Below, in pieces: positions 34,355 to 47,055 of a stretch of DNA of 64,000 bases. Every line of letters starts with the position of its first letter. Position 1 is the stretch's first letter. A program made the translations under genes and the position numbers. The DNA is from Paucisalibacillus globulus DSM 18846 (GTDB taxonomy: Bacteria; Bacillota; Bacilli; Bacillales; Amphibacillaceae), in the NCBI RefSeq assembly GCF_000482485.1, contig NZ_AXVK01000015.1, positions 62,001 through 126,000 on the forward strand. Reading direction: 5' to 3'. The notes beneath the pieces were generated by a model that saw only the letters and a list, made by a program, of their open reading frames with translations, ran no database searches and was not told the origin of the DNA.

Positions 34355-35491
34355 TTATTGAATATATTGATTTTTATTAACCAAATGTTCTTCGAAAGTT
34401 TCAGCATAATGTATATTACCTTGCTCATCATGAAGGAAGAAATAAAATTCTGTTTCTTCCGGGTTAATTCCTGCTTCCAGTGCATTTTCTGAAAAATTCG
34501 ATATTGGACCAATTGGTAACCCATCATTTCGATACGTATTAAACGGTGATTCAATTTCTAGGTCTTTTAACAATACCTTTTCCGTATGTGTACCTTTTGC
34601 ATATTGAACGGTCGGGTCCGTTTCCAATCTCATTCCTGACTCAAGTCTATTATAAAAAATTCCAGAAATTTTCTTCCGTTGGTCTTCCGTTATTGCTTCT
34701 TTTTCTACTAATGAAGCCATTGTAACAGCTTCATGAATAGATAGACCTTTTTCATTAATAGCATCCATATGTTGACCTAAAACAGACTGTGTTTTATCTA
34801 GCATATTCTCAATAATTACTTCTACTGGTGGGCTTTCCTCGTAAAAATCATACGTCGCAGCAAATAAGTATCCTTCAAGTGAATATCTTAGCTCAGGATT
34901 TAAAATATCTTCCGTTAAGAAAGGATATTTTTGCATAAGTTGATTGATATAATCAGGTTCTTTAACCTTCTCTAAAAACTCTTCTTCAGTAATAGGTAAT
35001 TTATCCGCATAAATTTCTGCAATTTCATCAATAGTTAAACCTTCTCGAACGGTTACACGATGGACAGGTTCTTTAATGATACGACCACTCTTAAGTGATT
35101 CAATGATTTGATCTAAAGTCATTGCCTTTGTAAATGTATAGTTACCTGCCTGAAATCCGGACTCATTCTTAAATTTAATATAGAAACGAAAAATCATGGA
35201 GTTATTTATTATATCGCTTTCTTCAAGTATTTCAGCAATTCCGGATGTTGATGAACCTAAAGGGATTTCAACTTTTACACCCTGCTCATTTCCTGGATCT
35301 ACTGGTTCTAATGCTGACTTAACATATGTATAACCAGATATTCCTCCAACAACAAGGACTATAATGAGAGACAAAATAACGATTGCTACGATTTTCCGGA
35401 CGGCTCTTGCGTCTTCTCCCCTAGCAACTAAATTATCTCTAAATTTACTTTTACTTTTATTTTTATCTTTATCATTTTTACCCTCGGACAT
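34355..35491 (-). CDS. mltG: Endolytic transglycosylase MltG
   Basis: Membrane enzyme that cuts growing glycan strands and sets their length. The 378 residues comprise a basic cytoplasmic start, one membrane helix (about 33-55), a LysM-like region (VKVEIPLGSSTSGIAEILEE) and the YceG domain with the catalytic glutamate in TMASLVEKEAI and the motif SPFNTYRNDGLPIGPISNFS. GGGGGAT precedes the ATG. It is upstream of trmR by 170 nt; the gap contains a weak imperfect hairpin and nothing else I can support. Confidence 0.94.
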   Translation of the reverse strand: MSEGKNDKDKNKSKSKFRDNLVARGEDARAVRKIVAIVILSLIIVLVVGGISGYTYVKSALEPVDPGNEQGVKVEIPLGSSTSGIAEILEESDIINNSMIFRFYIKFKNESGFQAGNYTFTKAMTLDQIIESLKSGRIIKEPVHRVTVREGLTIDEIAEIYADKLPITEEEFLEKVKEPDYINQLMQKYPFLTEDILNPELRYSLEGYLFAATYDFYEESPPVEVIIENMLDKTQSVLGQHMDAINEKGLSIHEAVTMASLVEKEAITEDQRKKISGIFYNRLESGMRLETDPTVQYAKGTHTEKVLLKDLEIESPFNTYRNDGLPIGPISNFSENALEAGINPEETEFYFFLHDEQGNIHYAETFEEHLVNKNQYIQ

Positions 35492-35660
35492 CCATTATCC
35501 CCCTCTCATCCGGTATATTATACTAAAAAAAGACAATATATGCTAGGATTTATGGAAAATGCCTTCAGTTGATAATGTTTCTATTAATAAGTCATATTAA
35601 TAAAATGTCTAAAATACTGTTTTCTTCTTGTTGATATTTTTATTTTCTCTTTTGATGGAA

Positions 35661-36088
35661 ACTGCGCGGTAACTACTGAAAAACTTCCTCACCTTTAATG
35701 AATGTAGTGGGTGAAGTGTTATGATACCGCTCCGGCAGAATACTCCGCTTTCCGCGGGCACGGCCTCAGCCTCCTCGCGGAAAGACCACCGCTGCGGGGT
35801 CTTCGGACACGTGCTATTCCCGCAGGAGTCTACGTATTCTGCCTGCGCTAGTAGTAGTTTTCAAATTGAAGATTGTTTTAGATCTTGTTTTTAGTGATAC
35901 TTGCTGTCAATCTAATTCCAATCTAAATTAGCGGTGGGAATATACGTAGACTCCTGTGGGAGGACAGGCCTAGGTGAGACCCCGCAACGACGAAGGAGTG
36001 AGGAGGCTCTCCAGCCGCCCACGGAAAGCGAAGTATATTCCTACCGCGGGTTAGAGGCTCAACCCAAGGTACCTACTTACCGCACAGT
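35661..36088. mobile_element. MITE-like GC-rich repeat element, copy A
   Basis: A 428-bp element bounded by imperfect terminal inverted repeats (left ACTGCGCGGTAACTAC, right end reading ACTGTGCGGTAAGTAG in reverse; 13 of 16 matches). Inside are two modules in opposite orientation that resemble each other: 35734-35843 with ends GGCAGAATAC/GTATTCTGCC, and 35933-36045 with ends GGTGGGAATATAC/GTATATTCCTACC. Its GC content is far above that of the surroundings. No coding potential and no target duplication is seen. Copy B is at 54134-54548. Confidence 0.8.
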
Positions 36089-36135
36089 CTATACAAATTG
36101 AGTATTAACAACAACGTTAATAGAAAAATGCCTAT

Positions 36136-36169
36136 AAAAAAGTAGATGTCTTTTTAGACACCTACTTTT
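36136..36169 (-). terminator. Terminator after yrzB
   Basis: AAAAGTAGATGTC and GACACCTACTTTT pair (one G-T pair) around a 6-nt loop; on the minus strand the stem ends with a T run. It closes the alaS-ireB-ruvX-yrzB group about 20 nt past yrzB. Confidence 0.88.
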
Positions 36170-36190
36170 CTCACAACAGCAAGTATATAC

Positions 36191-36475
36191 TTACTCTTTT
36201 AAATCTTCTTCTTCTGCTAATGTGTTTAGCATTTCTTCGACGATTTCCCATTCTTCATCGGATTCAATTGCAAATAAGGATAGGTCTTCATCTTCTTTTT
36301 CTTCATAACGGAAAGCATAAACTTCTACTTCCTCATCATCTTTTTGTTCTGCAGGTATTACTGCGATATAGGAATACCCAGTTTCATCGACATCAAATGT
36401 AAATAGTACCTCAAATAAATGTTCTTCACCATTTTCGTCAGGAATGATGATGCGTTCTTTTTCTTCAATTGCCAT
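36191..36475 (-). CDS. yrzB: DUF1292 protein YrzB
   Basis: A 94-residue acidic protein of the DUF1292 family (IIIPDENGEEHLFEVLFTFD ... YSYIAVIP). The function is unknown, but it is constantly found after ruvX in Firmicutes. The frame opens at 36505 inside ruvX; AAGGAGAT lies 9 nt before the ATG at 36475, which I use. It starts 16 nt after the ruvX stop (36492). Confidence 0.92.
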   Translation of the reverse strand: MAIEEKERIIIPDENGEEHLFEVLFTFDVDETGYSYIAVIPAEQKDDEEVEVYAFRYEEKEDEDLSLFAIESDEEWEIVEEMLNTLAEEEDLKE

Positions 36476-36491
36476 AAATGTTATCTCCTTT

Positions 36492-36905
36492 TCATTTTTG
36501 ATCAAGAAATCCTTGTAAAATCATCATTGCAGCCATTTTATCGATTACCTTTTTACGTTTTTTTCTACTAACGTCGGCTTCAAGTAAAACACGTTCAGCT
36601 GCCATTGTAGTTAAACGCTCATCCCATAGAACAGTAGGTAAACCGTGTACTTTTTCAATATGTTTCGCATAGTTTATTGATGCTTCTCCACGTTCTCCAA
36701 TGGTACCATTCATATTTTTCGGTAATCCAATTACAACTTTTTCTACATGATGTTCGTTAATTATCTCTTTTAATTGGTTATCTGCAGACTCAATCTCAAG
36801 TTCATCCCATTTAATAGTAGTTAAACCTTGAGCTGTCCATCCTAGTTCATCACTTACTGCAACACCTATTGTTTTCGACCCAACATCCAAACCTAATATC
36901 TTCAT
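36492..36905 (-). CDS. ruvX: RuvX/YqgF, Holliday-junction-type RNase (pre-16S rRNA processing)
   Basis: A 137-residue RNase H-like protein. The acidic active site is visible: [15 protein letters not shown] (Asp6), [10 protein letters not shown] and LWDERLTT, plus the C-terminal [13 protein letters not shown]. The family is involved in 16S rRNA 5' end maturation. It begins 1 nt before the ireB-like stop and is coupled with it. Confidence 0.94.
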   Translation of the reverse strand: MKILGLDVGSKTIGVAVSDELGWTAQGLTTIKWDELEIESADNQLKEIINEHHVEKVVIGLPKNMNGTIGERGEASINYAKHIEKVHGLPTVLWDERLTTMAAERVLLEADVSRKKRKKVIDKMAAMMILQGFLDQK

Positions 36906-37175
36906 CTAGTTACCTTTATATTGCTGTTCTAGATAGTATTTTACTAATTCTTCAATTACTTCATCTCGTTCAATTCTGCGGATTAAGTTTCTCGCATCTT
37001 TATATCTAGGAATATACGCAGGGTCACCTGATAATAAATAGCCAACTATTTGATTAATTGGGTTATAGCCTTTCTCCTGAAGTGCCTCATGGACAGTCAT
37101 TAGGACTTCTTTAATATCTCGATCAAATGGTTCTTCCGAAAAGTTGAATTTCATTGTTTTATCGATTGAACTCAT
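36906..37175 (-). CDS. IreB-family regulatory phosphoprotein (YrzL)
   Basis: An 89-residue protein of the IreB/DUF965 family: [20 protein letters not shown], then [20 protein letters not shown] and [18 protein letters not shown]. In Enterococcus, IreB is a threonine-phosphorylated substrate of the PASTA kinase IreK that influences cell-wall stress resistance. Two adjacent ATGs exist (37178, 37175); GAGGTGTC favours the second slightly. It stands between alaS and ruvX, the conserved order. Confidence 0.9.
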   Translation of the reverse strand: MSSIDKTMKFNFSEEPFDRDIKEVLMTVHEALQEKGYNPINQIVGYLLSGDPAYIPRYKDARNLIRRIERDEVIEELVKYYLEQQYKGN

Positions 37176-37281
37176 CATGACACCTCATTCCACTTTTTGT
37201 TTCTATATCCATTCTATCATGTTTAAAAGATTTAATATAATAATTTACAAAATAGATTAAACGATACCATCTGAAGGCATT

Positions 37282-39924
37282 TTATCCTTGTACGTTCAAC
37301 TCTACATATTCCTGTACATATTGTAAAGCATCATTGATTTTACCTGGATCTTTACCACCAGCTTGTGCCATATCGGGACGTCCACCGCCGCCTCCACCAC
37401 AAATCTGTGCTGCCTGTTTGATTAACTTCCCAGCATGTAACCCCTTATCAATTAAATCCTTTGAAACGCCAGATGCTAATTGAACTTTATTATCACTTTC
37501 GGTTGCTAATAAAATAATAGCCGAACCTAATTTTTGCTTTAATTCATCCAGCATTGTCCGTAATTGATTCATATCCTTCACATTTACTTTTTGCGCAAGT
37601 ACATTAACTCCATTTACTTCTTTTACTTGGTCAAGTATGGAAGAAGCTTCTAGATTTGAAAGTTTAGCACTTAACGATTCGTTTTCTTTTTGTATTTCTT
37701 TCATTTCATGGAATAATGCATCAACCCGTTCAGGTACTTTCTCTTCATTTGTCTTTAACAGATGTGCCGTATTTTGTAATAGAGTCAATTTATCTGAAAG
37801 AAATTTATAAGCAAATTTACTTGTTACTGCTTCAATACGACGTGTTCCTGCACCAATTCCACCTTCTGAAACAATCTTAAATAGACCAATTTCTGAAGTA
37901 TTACGAACGTGACAGCCTCCGCATAATTCAAGACTATAATCACCAATTTGTACGACACGGACAATTTCACCATACTTTTCACCAAAAAGAGCCATTGCTC
38001 CCATTGCTTTTGCTTCATCCAGATTCTTGAAGCTTATTTTAAGTTGGATAGAATCCCAGATCTTATTATTAACGATTTTTTCAATTTGCTCTAGTTCTTC
38101 TTTTGACACTGCACTAAAATGAGAAAAGTCAAACCGTAAACGTTCAGGATTAACTAATGAGCCAGCTTGATTTACATGTTTACCTAACACATCTTTCAGT
38201 GCTTGGTGAAGTAAATGCGTTGCAGTATGGTTTTTGATGATTAAATTTCGAGAGTCAGTATCAATTACCGCCTTCACTGTATCTCCAACATGTAGTTCAC
38301 CATTTTCAACAATGGAATAATGGACATTTTGCTTTTTAGGAGATTTATGCACATTCTTTACAAATGCTGAACCATTTTGAGAAGTAATTTTTCCCTGATC
38401 AGCAATTTGTCCACCACTTTCTGCATAGAATGGCGTTTCTTGTAGGAAGATTAACACTTCTTCTCCTTGTTTAGCAATGTCTACTAATTCGCCATCCTTA
38501 ATTAGCGCAACAACTTTTGTATTATTCTCTAATATTTCATAACCGACAAATTCACTTTCTACATCTAATTGGCTTAAAACCTCATCCTGAACATGCATAG
38601 AATCAACTTTTTGACGTGCATTTCTAGCACGTTCGCGTTGTTTTTGCATTTCTTCTTCATATCCAATTTCGTCCACTGCAAGACCAAATTGTTCTACATA
38701 TTCCTGTGTTAATTCCTTTGGAAAACCATACGTATCATATAAGCGGAAAACTTCAACACCTGGTAGAATATTGGAGTTCTTCGCTTTTTCTTTTTCAATA
38801 AGATCCGTTAAAATTTCAAGTCCATCATTTAAAGTTTCATGGAAACGCTCTTCTTCCACTTTAATAATATTTTGGATAAAATCATGCTGTTTTAATACTG
38901 TTGGATAGAATTCTTTCATGATTGTTCCAACAATATCAACTAACTCATACATAAATGGCTTTTCAATACCGATTTCTTTTGCAAAACGAACTGCTCGGCG
39001 AATCAATCTTCTTAAAACATAGCCTCTTCCGTCATTAGATGGTAAAGCACCATCACTAATTGCAAAGCTAACCGTTCTTATGTGATCCGCGATTACTTTA
39101 TAAGCAGTATCACCCGTTTGATCTACACCATATTTCACATTAGCTAATTCTTCTATTTTCTTAATGATTGGCATGAATAGGTCAGTTTCAAAATTTGTAG
39201 GTGCATTTTGAATAACAGACACAACTCGTTCTAATCCCATACCTGTATCAATATTTTTCTTTGGTAATGGTGTGTACGTATCATCTGGATTATGATTAAA
39301 TTGCGAAAATACAAGGTTCCAAATTTCTAAATACCTATCATTTTCTCCACCCGGATATAATTCTGGATCCCCAGGGTCATTTCCAAATGCTTCTCCTCGA
39401 TCATAGAAAATTTCCGTGTTAGGACCACTTGGACCTTCACCTATATCCCAGAAGTTTTCCTCAAGACGAATAATTCTTTCCTTTGGAATTTTTATATCAT
39501 GAAGCCACATGTCATATGCTTCATCATCTTCTGGATGAACTGTAACAGATAGTAACTCTGGATCTAATCCTAACCATTTATCACCTGTAAGAAATTCCCA
39601 AGCCCATTCAATAGCTTCCTTTTTGAAATAGTCACCAATGGAAAAGTTCCCTAACATTTCAAAGAATGTATGGTGTCTTGCTGTGAATCCAACATTTTCT
39701 ATATCATTTGTGCGGATTGATTTCTGTGCATTTACAATTCGTGGGTTTTCTGGAATCACACGTCCATCAAAATACTTTTTAAGTGTTGCAACACCACTAT
39801 TAATCCAAAGTAATGTTGGGTCGTCTTGTGGAACTAGCGATGCGCTTGGTTCTACTTTATGACCTTTCTCTTTGAAGAAATCAAGGTACATTTGTCTAAT
39901 TTGAGCTGATGTTAAATTCTTCAT
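37282..39924 (-). CDS. alaS: Alanyl-tRNA synthetase
   Basis: Charges tRNA-Ala. With the ATG at 39924 (AAGGAGGAAA upstream, start [17 protein letters not shown]) the protein has 880 residues, typical length. Class II aminoacylation core at the N-terminus ([19 protein letters not shown]), editing domain with zinc-binding [11 protein letters not shown] and CGGCHVRNT, and the C-Ala part ending with [15 protein letters not shown]. Expression is controlled by the T-box leader at 40074-40313 and the promoter at 40321-40349. Confidence 0.97.
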   Translation of the reverse strand: MKNLTSAQIRQMYLDFFKEKGHKVEPSASLVPQDDPTLLWINSGVATLKKYFDGRVIPENPRIVNAQKSIRTNDIENVGFTARHHTFFEMLGNFSIGDYFKKEAIEWAWEFLTGDKWLGLDPELLSVTVHPEDDEAYDMWLHDIKIPKERIIRLEENFWDIGEGPSGPNTEIFYDRGEAFGNDPGDPELYPGGENDRYLEIWNLVFSQFNHNPDDTYTPLPKKNIDTGMGLERVVSVIQNAPTNFETDLFMPIIKKIEELANVKYGVDQTGDTAYKVIADHIRTVSFAISDGALPSNDGRGYVLRRLIRRAVRFAKEIGIEKPFMYELVDIVGTIMKEFYPTVLKQHDFIQNIIKVEEERFHETLNDGLEILTDLIEKEKAKNSNILPGVEVFRLYDTYGFPKELTQEYVEQFGLAVDEIGYEEEMQKQRERARNARQKVDSMHVQDEVLSQLDVESEFVGYEILENNTKVVALIKDGELVDIAKQGEEVLIFLQETPFYAESGGQIADQGKITSQNGSAFVKNVHKSPKKQNVHYSIVENGELHVGDTVKAVIDTDSRNLIIKNHTATHLLHQALKDVLGKHVNQAGSLVNPERLRFDFSHFSAVSKEELEQIEKIVNNKIWDSIQLKISFKNLDEAKAMGAMALFGEKYGEIVRVVQIGDYSLELCGGCHVRNTSEIGLFKIVSEGGIGAGTRRIEAVTSKFAYKFLSDKLTLLQNTAHLLKTNEEKVPERVDALFHEMKEIQKENESLSAKLSNLEASSILDQVKEVNGVNVLAQKVNVKDMNQLRTMLDELKQKLGSAIILLATESDNKVQLASGVSKDLIDKGLHAGKLIKQAAQICGGGGGGRPDMAQAGGKDPGKINDALQYVQEYVELNVQG

Positions 39925-40073
39925 TCCTATTTCCTCCTTGTTTTTCACACTGTATATGTCCGCGATTCAAATACACTAGGCATTTACTTCTTGCACAGGT
40001 GGGACATATGCTCAGAGCATCAATTTTTGTTACAATTTCATTCATAAAACTAAAAACAAAGTTCTTAAAAAAC

Positions 40074-40313
40074 AAAAAAACCTCCTCTCTGCTAAATAGC
40101 AGGGACGAGATTAGACGCGGTACCACCCTAATTATGAACAAATAATTTGTTCATCACTTTATGCATGTTAACGGTTGCGACCGACGGGGATTAGCCGTAC
40201 TCTGGTTTAGCTTTCCATGGTTCTTACTTAGGATTTCTTTCAGCCTTAGAAAATCCCTCTCTATAAATTGAGTGCCATGTACTGATAACCTTCATCGTGA
40301 TAATTAATATAAC
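40074..40313 (-). promoter_or_regulatory. T-box riboswitch for alaS, specifier GCU (Ala)
   Basis: The minus strand carries the T-box AGGGTGGTACCGCG (40116-40129) followed by a terminator hairpin (CTGCT/AGCAG core) and a T run at 40074-40080. In Stem I the pairs GGTT/AACC and CATGG/CCATG enclose an internal loop with AGTA on the 5' side and the specifier triplet GCT on the 3' side (40211-40209), matching alanine. Uncharged tRNA-Ala would stabilise the antiterminator and switch on alaS. Confidence 0.95.
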
Positions 40314-40320
40314 TAGCGAT

Positions 40321-40349
40321 ATTATAGTTAACTTTACTTATAAAGTCAA
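40321..40349 (-). promoter_or_regulatory. SigA promoter of the alaS T-box transcript
   Basis: On the minus strand TTGACT (40349-40344) and TATAAT (40326-40321) are 17 bp apart, near-consensus. The -35 box overlaps the stop codon of the upstream transporter gene (ends at 40346). The predicted start is near 40313. Confidence 0.88.
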
Positions 40350-41413
40350 TTCTTTCTTATCAAAATCCACATATGTTTTATAACCACTCTTAAAATAGTA
40401 AATGTTGGGACTGCTAGAACCATCCCTAACACACCACCAAGTTTTCCACCTAATAGCAGGACAAATATTATAGCTACTGGGTGAATTTTTATACTCTTGC
40501 CTACGATATATGGTGATAGGAGGTTTCCTTCAATCAGCTGAATCGCAAATACACCAATAAAAACAAAAAGCACCATTTTTCCTGAAATGGTTAAGGCAAT
40601 TAATACTGCAGGGATTGCCCCAATAATCGGACCAAAATACGGTATAAAATTCATCAATCCCATAAAGATAGCTAATAAAAGAGCATAGTTTAATCCTAAA
40701 AACTGATAGATTAAGTAGCTCGTTAGTGCCACAAATAGACAGACTAGTAATTGCCCTCGAATATATCCACCAAGTCCCTCATCGATTGCATGAACGAGAC
40801 CACTTGTCGTATCACGATATTTATGAGGGATGATACATTTTATATAGTGATTTATTTTCTTGTAATCCTTGAGAAAATAGAAAACCAATACAGGTATTAC
40901 TGTTAAAATAACGATAAAATCAATTATCTTGGTTACTCCACCTATTAACTTTCCAATTAGATTATCAATTGAATGCTCCATCGAATTAATTGTTTCGTCT
41001 ATCTTATCGTGCACGGTTTCGGGCAAAAAAGATGTTGATTCATATACTTGATAAATAGTATCTTGATACATCGCCACTAATTGTGGTAAATAATCATCTA
41101 AATCTCTTAATTGTGAAACAATTGCTGGATAAACACGATAAATCAAGTAACCCATTACACCAAAGAATAGTAGGTATATTAATAATATAGCAATACTTCT
41201 TGGAATATTGTACTGATGTATTTTTTGTACAATTGGATAAAGCAAATAAGCGATCAAAGCCGCAATTAAAAAAGGCACAGCTAAATGCCATAAGAATGAA
41301 AAAAAAGCTTTATAATATGGAAATAACTTTACAAGTAGAAAAATGAATAGAAAAAGTAAAATCCCAGAGATAATCCAATAGAGAAAATTAACCGGTTTTT
41401 TAGTAGAAAACAT
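40346..41413 (-). CDS. AI-2E family transporter (YrrI)
   Basis: A 355-residue membrane protein of the AI-2E/TerC-like PerM family with about eight helices. The segments LDDYLPQLVAMYQ, IRGQLLVCLFVALTSYL and FMGLMNFIPYFGPIIGAIPAVLIAL are typical. Members include autoinducer-2 exporters and sodium/proton antiporters, so the substrate is open. The frame opens 9 nt upstream; AAGGAG 8 nt before the ATG at 41413 decides the start. Same neighbours (alaS downstream) as in B. subtilis. Confidence 0.88.
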   Translation of the reverse strand: MFSTKKPVNFLYWIISGILLFLFIFLLVKLFPYYKAFFSFLWHLAVPFLIAALIAYLLYPIVQKIHQYNIPRSIAILLIYLLFFGVMGYLIYRVYPAIVSQLRDLDDYLPQLVAMYQDTIYQVYESTSFLPETVHDKIDETINSMEHSIDNLIGKLIGGVTKIIDFIVILTVIPVLVFYFLKDYKKINHYIKCIIPHKYRDTTSGLVHAIDEGLGGYIRGQLLVCLFVALTSYLIYQFLGLNYALLLAIFMGLMNFIPYFGPIIGAIPAVLIALTISGKMVLFVFIGVFAIQLIEGNLLSPYIVGKSIKIHPVAIIFVLLLGGKLGGVLGMVLAVPTFTILRVVIKHMWILIRKN

Positions 41414-41459
41414 TTGGCACACTCCTTTAGTCCAAGAGTAAACCGTATGAACTAAAGGA

Positions 41460-41648
41460 TTACCATTCTAGCTTTCTTTCTTCTTCTGTAAATAAATCAT
41501 TCAGTGAACTTAGGCTCCCGTCGGATTCTACTTGATGAATCGTTAGTTCGTTTCCTGTAACAGACATTTCCACAAAGCAATTCCAGCAATAGAACTGTTG
41601 TGAACCAATTTTACCAATATCTTTACTACTGCAATTCGGACATCGCAT
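41460..41648 (-). CDS. Small zinc-ribbon protein
   Basis: A 62-residue protein with two CxxC motifs (CPNC near the N-terminus and CWNC 18 residues later), i.e. a single zinc ribbon, followed by an acidic tail with NDLFTEEERKLEW. I do not recognise a named family; similar short proteins sit near yrrI in Bacillales. Two ATGs two codons apart (41654, 41648) are possible; AGGAGAG upstream fits either. Function unknown. Confidence 0.75.
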   Translation of the reverse strand: MRCPNCSSKDIGKIGSQQFYCWNCFVEMSVTGNELTIHQVESDGSLSSLNDLFTEEERKLEW

Positions 41649-41728
41649 TAACATAAGTACTAATCTCTCCTGAAAATAAAATATAAGTATTATGTTATGC
41701 TTGCCCGAGTTTTCTATAAATATACCAA

Positions 41729-44053
41729 CTACATGAAATCATAAGGAGAAATATCTTCGTCCTCATCTATTGAATTCGTACTATTGATTGGTATTTCACC
41801 CAGTCTCTCCGTCAATTGTTCCTTCAAGGATGTATATCGCTTGTTCGTATCAAGGGTTTGTATTCCTCGAAAGAATGCTTGTTTCTCACCACAAATAATT
41901 AAAGACTGCTTTCCTCTCGTAATGGCTGTGTAAAGAAGATTCTTCCTTAACATACGATGATAGCTTGGTACTACTGGTAGTATCACAATAGGAAATTCAC
42001 TTCCCTGTGACTTATGAATTGATACACAATAAGCATGCATCAAATTAATATAATCTTTTCGCTCATAAACTACTTCCCGATCATCAAATGACACTACTAA
42101 TTGTTCCACATTCTCGGTATTCTCATTTTCTCTAAAAATTGCAACAACCTCACCGATATCTCCATTAAACACATGATCCTCTGGTTGATTAACGAGTTGG
42201 ATCACTTTATCTCCAATGCGAAAAACTACATCATTTGCCTTTACTTCTCTTTTTCCCTTCACCTTGGGATTGATTAATTCTTGTAAAGCTTTATTGATCA
42301 TAGTTATACCAGCTTGGGATCGGTACATTGGTGCTAAAACCTGTATGTCTCGAACATCTAATCCTTTTTTTATTGCTTTATCGAATACTTGTGTAATAAC
42401 CTCTACTATCTGATGTTCACGACATGTAATGAAACTAAAATCTTTATCATTCTCTAATAACTCCATAGTACAAGCATTGTTTTTAATACCATGGGCTAGT
42501 TGAATTATTTTAGAGCCTTCCTTCTGTCTATAAACCTCATTCAAACTAACTTTTGGTATCGATTCATTCTCTAGCAAATCGGATAGGACCTGCCCAGGTC
42601 CGACTGAAGGTAACTGGTCCTCATCTCCAACAAGCAAAACCTGCATGTCTGTAGGTATGGCCTTAAACAAATTGTTGGCAAGCCAAATATCAACCATGGA
42701 AAACTCATCAATAATTAAATATTTTCCATTTAATTGTTCATGCTCATCTTTATCAAATCCCTCACTACCATTCCATCCTAATAAGCGATGAATCGTTAAA
42801 GCTGGTATACCAGTAGACTCCGTTAACCGTTTAGCCGCTCTTCCAGTAGGTGCTGCAAGGACAAAAGGGAAATCCTTCTTATGCTCATAGGAAGAAGGAT
42901 CAATGGATACTTGGTGGATAACAGCATATGCTTTAATAATTCCTTTGATAACAGTAGTTTTGCCGGTACCCGGACCACCTGTTAGTATCATTAACTTTGA
43001 TTTTAAAGCTTGATCTATAGCAGCAAATTGTTCTTTACCATAGCTCAGAACTTCTTCCTCTTCAATTTGACCAATTATTTTCATAAGGTCTGCTAAAGTT
43101 GTTTCATCTTCAATCTGGTGGGTAATAATCCGCTTAATACTAGAAGCAAAACCATCTTCAGCATAATACAGTGATGGAAGATAGACGTTACCTTGGTAAA
43201 GTATTAATTTCTTCTCTTTATTTAATTCCTCTAGAACATTTTTAATTTGGAACTCTGTTAACACTTGTTCCGAATATTGTAGTAGAGTGAGTACGTCATC
43301 AATACAGACAGATAATGGAAGAAAAACATGTCCATCAAGTACACTTTTTTGTAAAATATAAATACATCCAGCCCCAATTCGATTAGGACTGGATAAGGAT
43401 ATTCCATTAATTCTTGCAATCTCATCAGCAGTTTTAAATCCAAATCCTTCAATATCGAAAACAAATTGGTATGGATCCTCTTCTAAAATATTGATAGATT
43501 CGTCTTTATATTTTTCATAAATTTTTTGGGCCATTTTTAATCCAATATTATATTTGGATAAATTGACAACTACATGCTCAAAGCCCTGGTTTTCTTGAAT
43601 GGTTCTTGAAATTGTATTTGCTGCTTCCTTCTTTAACCCTGGTATCGATAGAAGTACTTCGGGGTCATTCAGAACTTTAGAAACAATGGATTCCCCAAGA
43701 TAATCGACCACTTTCTTTGCTGTCTTCTTTCCAATTCCATGAAACAAATCACTAGATAAATAGGCTACTAACCCATCCTTTGTGTCTGGAATAAAACTTT
43801 GGTAAGTAGTCACATTATATTGCTGTCCATATTTAGGATGTCTTTCAAGCTGTCCGAAAAACTGATAGACTGTCCCTTCTAGCAGCTGGGTGAAATACCC
43901 CTTTACTACTATTTCTTTTTCATCGTATTTTAAATTGGTATCTAGTACTTTTACTTTAGCAATGGAAAAATGCTCTATATCATTTTGAAAAATAGTATAG
44001 AGAAGTTCACCTTTGATATATTCTTGTACTTGTTCCATTTGACCATTATTCAT
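41729..44053 (-). CDS. recD2: RecD2 (YrrC), SF1B 5'-3' DNA helicase
   Basis: A 774-residue helicase of the RecD2 type, which works without RecBC in Bacillus and supports replication fork progression and repair. The N-terminal OB region precedes helix-hairpin-helix repeats (FHGIGKKTAKKVVDYLG and SIPGLKKEAANTI). Walker A is MILTGGPGTGKTTVIKG (about 355), then APTGRAAKRL, IDEFSMVD (Walker B), VGDEDQLPSVGPG and the C-terminal AYCVSIHKSQGSEF and YTAITRGKQ. It lies 26 nt after the TPR gene. Confidence 0.95.
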   Translation of the reverse strand: MNNGQMEQVQEYIKGELLYTIFQNDIEHFSIAKVKVLDTNLKYDEKEIVVKGYFTQLLEGTVYQFFGQLERHPKYGQQYNVTTYQSFIPDTKDGLVAYLSSDLFHGIGKKTAKKVVDYLGESIVSKVLNDPEVLLSIPGLKKEAANTISRTIQENQGFEHVVVNLSKYNIGLKMAQKIYEKYKDESINILEEDPYQFVFDIEGFGFKTADEIARINGISLSSPNRIGAGCIYILQKSVLDGHVFLPLSVCIDDVLTLLQYSEQVLTEFQIKNVLEELNKEKKLILYQGNVYLPSLYYAEDGFASSIKRIITHQIEDETTLADLMKIIGQIEEEEVLSYGKEQFAAIDQALKSKLMILTGGPGTGKTTVIKGIIKAYAVIHQVSIDPSSYEHKKDFPFVLAAPTGRAAKRLTESTGIPALTIHRLLGWNGSEGFDKDEHEQLNGKYLIIDEFSMVDIWLANNLFKAIPTDMQVLLVGDEDQLPSVGPGQVLSDLLENESIPKVSLNEVYRQKEGSKIIQLAHGIKNNACTMELLENDKDFSFITCREHQIVEVITQVFDKAIKKGLDVRDIQVLAPMYRSQAGITMINKALQELINPKVKGKREVKANDVVFRIGDKVIQLVNQPEDHVFNGDIGEVVAIFRENENTENVEQLVVSFDDREVVYERKDYINLMHAYCVSIHKSQGSEFPIVILPVVPSYHRMLRKNLLYTAITRGKQSLIICGEKQAFFRGIQTLDTNKRYTSLKEQLTERLGEIPINSTNSIDEDEDISPYDFM

Positions 44054-44079
44054 ACGAGATACCTCACTTTAATGAACCT

Positions 44080-44736
44080 TTAATTTACTGCTTCTTCTGC
44101 CACATTTTTGCCGTTAGCTGCTAACACATGATTCGGGTCGAATTCTAATGCTTGATTGAATAATTCCAAAGCTTTAGTAGCATTGTCTTCAAATAATGCA
44201 ATTACACCTAAATTATATAAGGCATCACTATGTTCCTTATTTAAAGTAAGAACAGATTCAAATACCTCTTTTGCTTCAGAGAGTAATTCACTCTGTGCTA
44301 ACACAAGTCCATATTGAAATGCTACTTCTTCATCAGTAGGAGTTAATTCTTTCGCACGTAATAAATATGGTATAGCTAATTTAAATTGTTGTTGATTTTG
44401 ATGCGCCATTCCAAGCATAAAATAAACATCGGCTTCTTCAAGACCATTTTTTATAGCTTCCAAAAAGTTCTGTTGTGCTTTAGGGAAATTTTCCTTATCA
44501 AAAAAAACATTCCCTAATCCATAATAAGCTGTCGCAGTTTTATCATCTAAAGAAATTGCTTTTTCAAAAAAGTTGACCGCGTGATCATGATCCCCTAAAT
44601 GCAAAAGCAAATTACCAAAATTCACAAAACCTACTGGGTCCTTAGGATTTTCTTCGATATATTCATTAAATAAATTTGCAGCTTCTTCATACTTATTTTC
44701 CTTCATTAAATCTACTGCTTGTGCAATTTTATTCAT
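44080..44736 (-). CDS. yrrB: Tetratricopeptide-repeat protein (YrrB family)
   Basis: A 218-residue protein made almost entirely of TPR repeats of about 34 residues (six can be counted, e.g. AVNFFEKAISLDDKTATAYY, ALELFNQALEFDPNHVLAAN). TPRs mediate protein contacts; partner unknown. Its constant place between mnmA and recD2 is conserved in Bacillales. Translation follows AAAGGAG. No signal peptide, so cytoplasmic. Confidence 0.9.
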   Translation of the reverse strand: MNKIAQAVDLMKENKYEEAANLFNEYIEENPKDPVGFVNFGNLLLHLGDHDHAVNFFEKAISLDDKTATAYYGLGNVFFDKENFPKAQQNFLEAIKNGLEEADVYFMLGMAHQNQQQFKLAIPYLLRAKELTPTDEEVAFQYGLVLAQSELLSEAKEVFESVLTLNKEHSDALYNLGVIALFEDNATKALELFNQALEFDPNHVLAANGKNVAEEAVN

Positions 44737-44761
44737 CTTCTAACTCCTTTCGGTGGAATAG

Positions 44762-47027
<2,266 letters not shown>

Positions 47028-47055
47028 GTTGTGTTCGTCCTTTCTACACTTCAGG

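Noticed and set aside
34270-34554. 94-codon minus-strand frame after mltG
   Set aside because: It overlaps mltG in another frame, with no binding site and no family match.
39896-40141. Frames of about 80 codons on both strands over the alaS leader
   Set aside because: The DNA is explained by the T-box riboswitch and its terminator.
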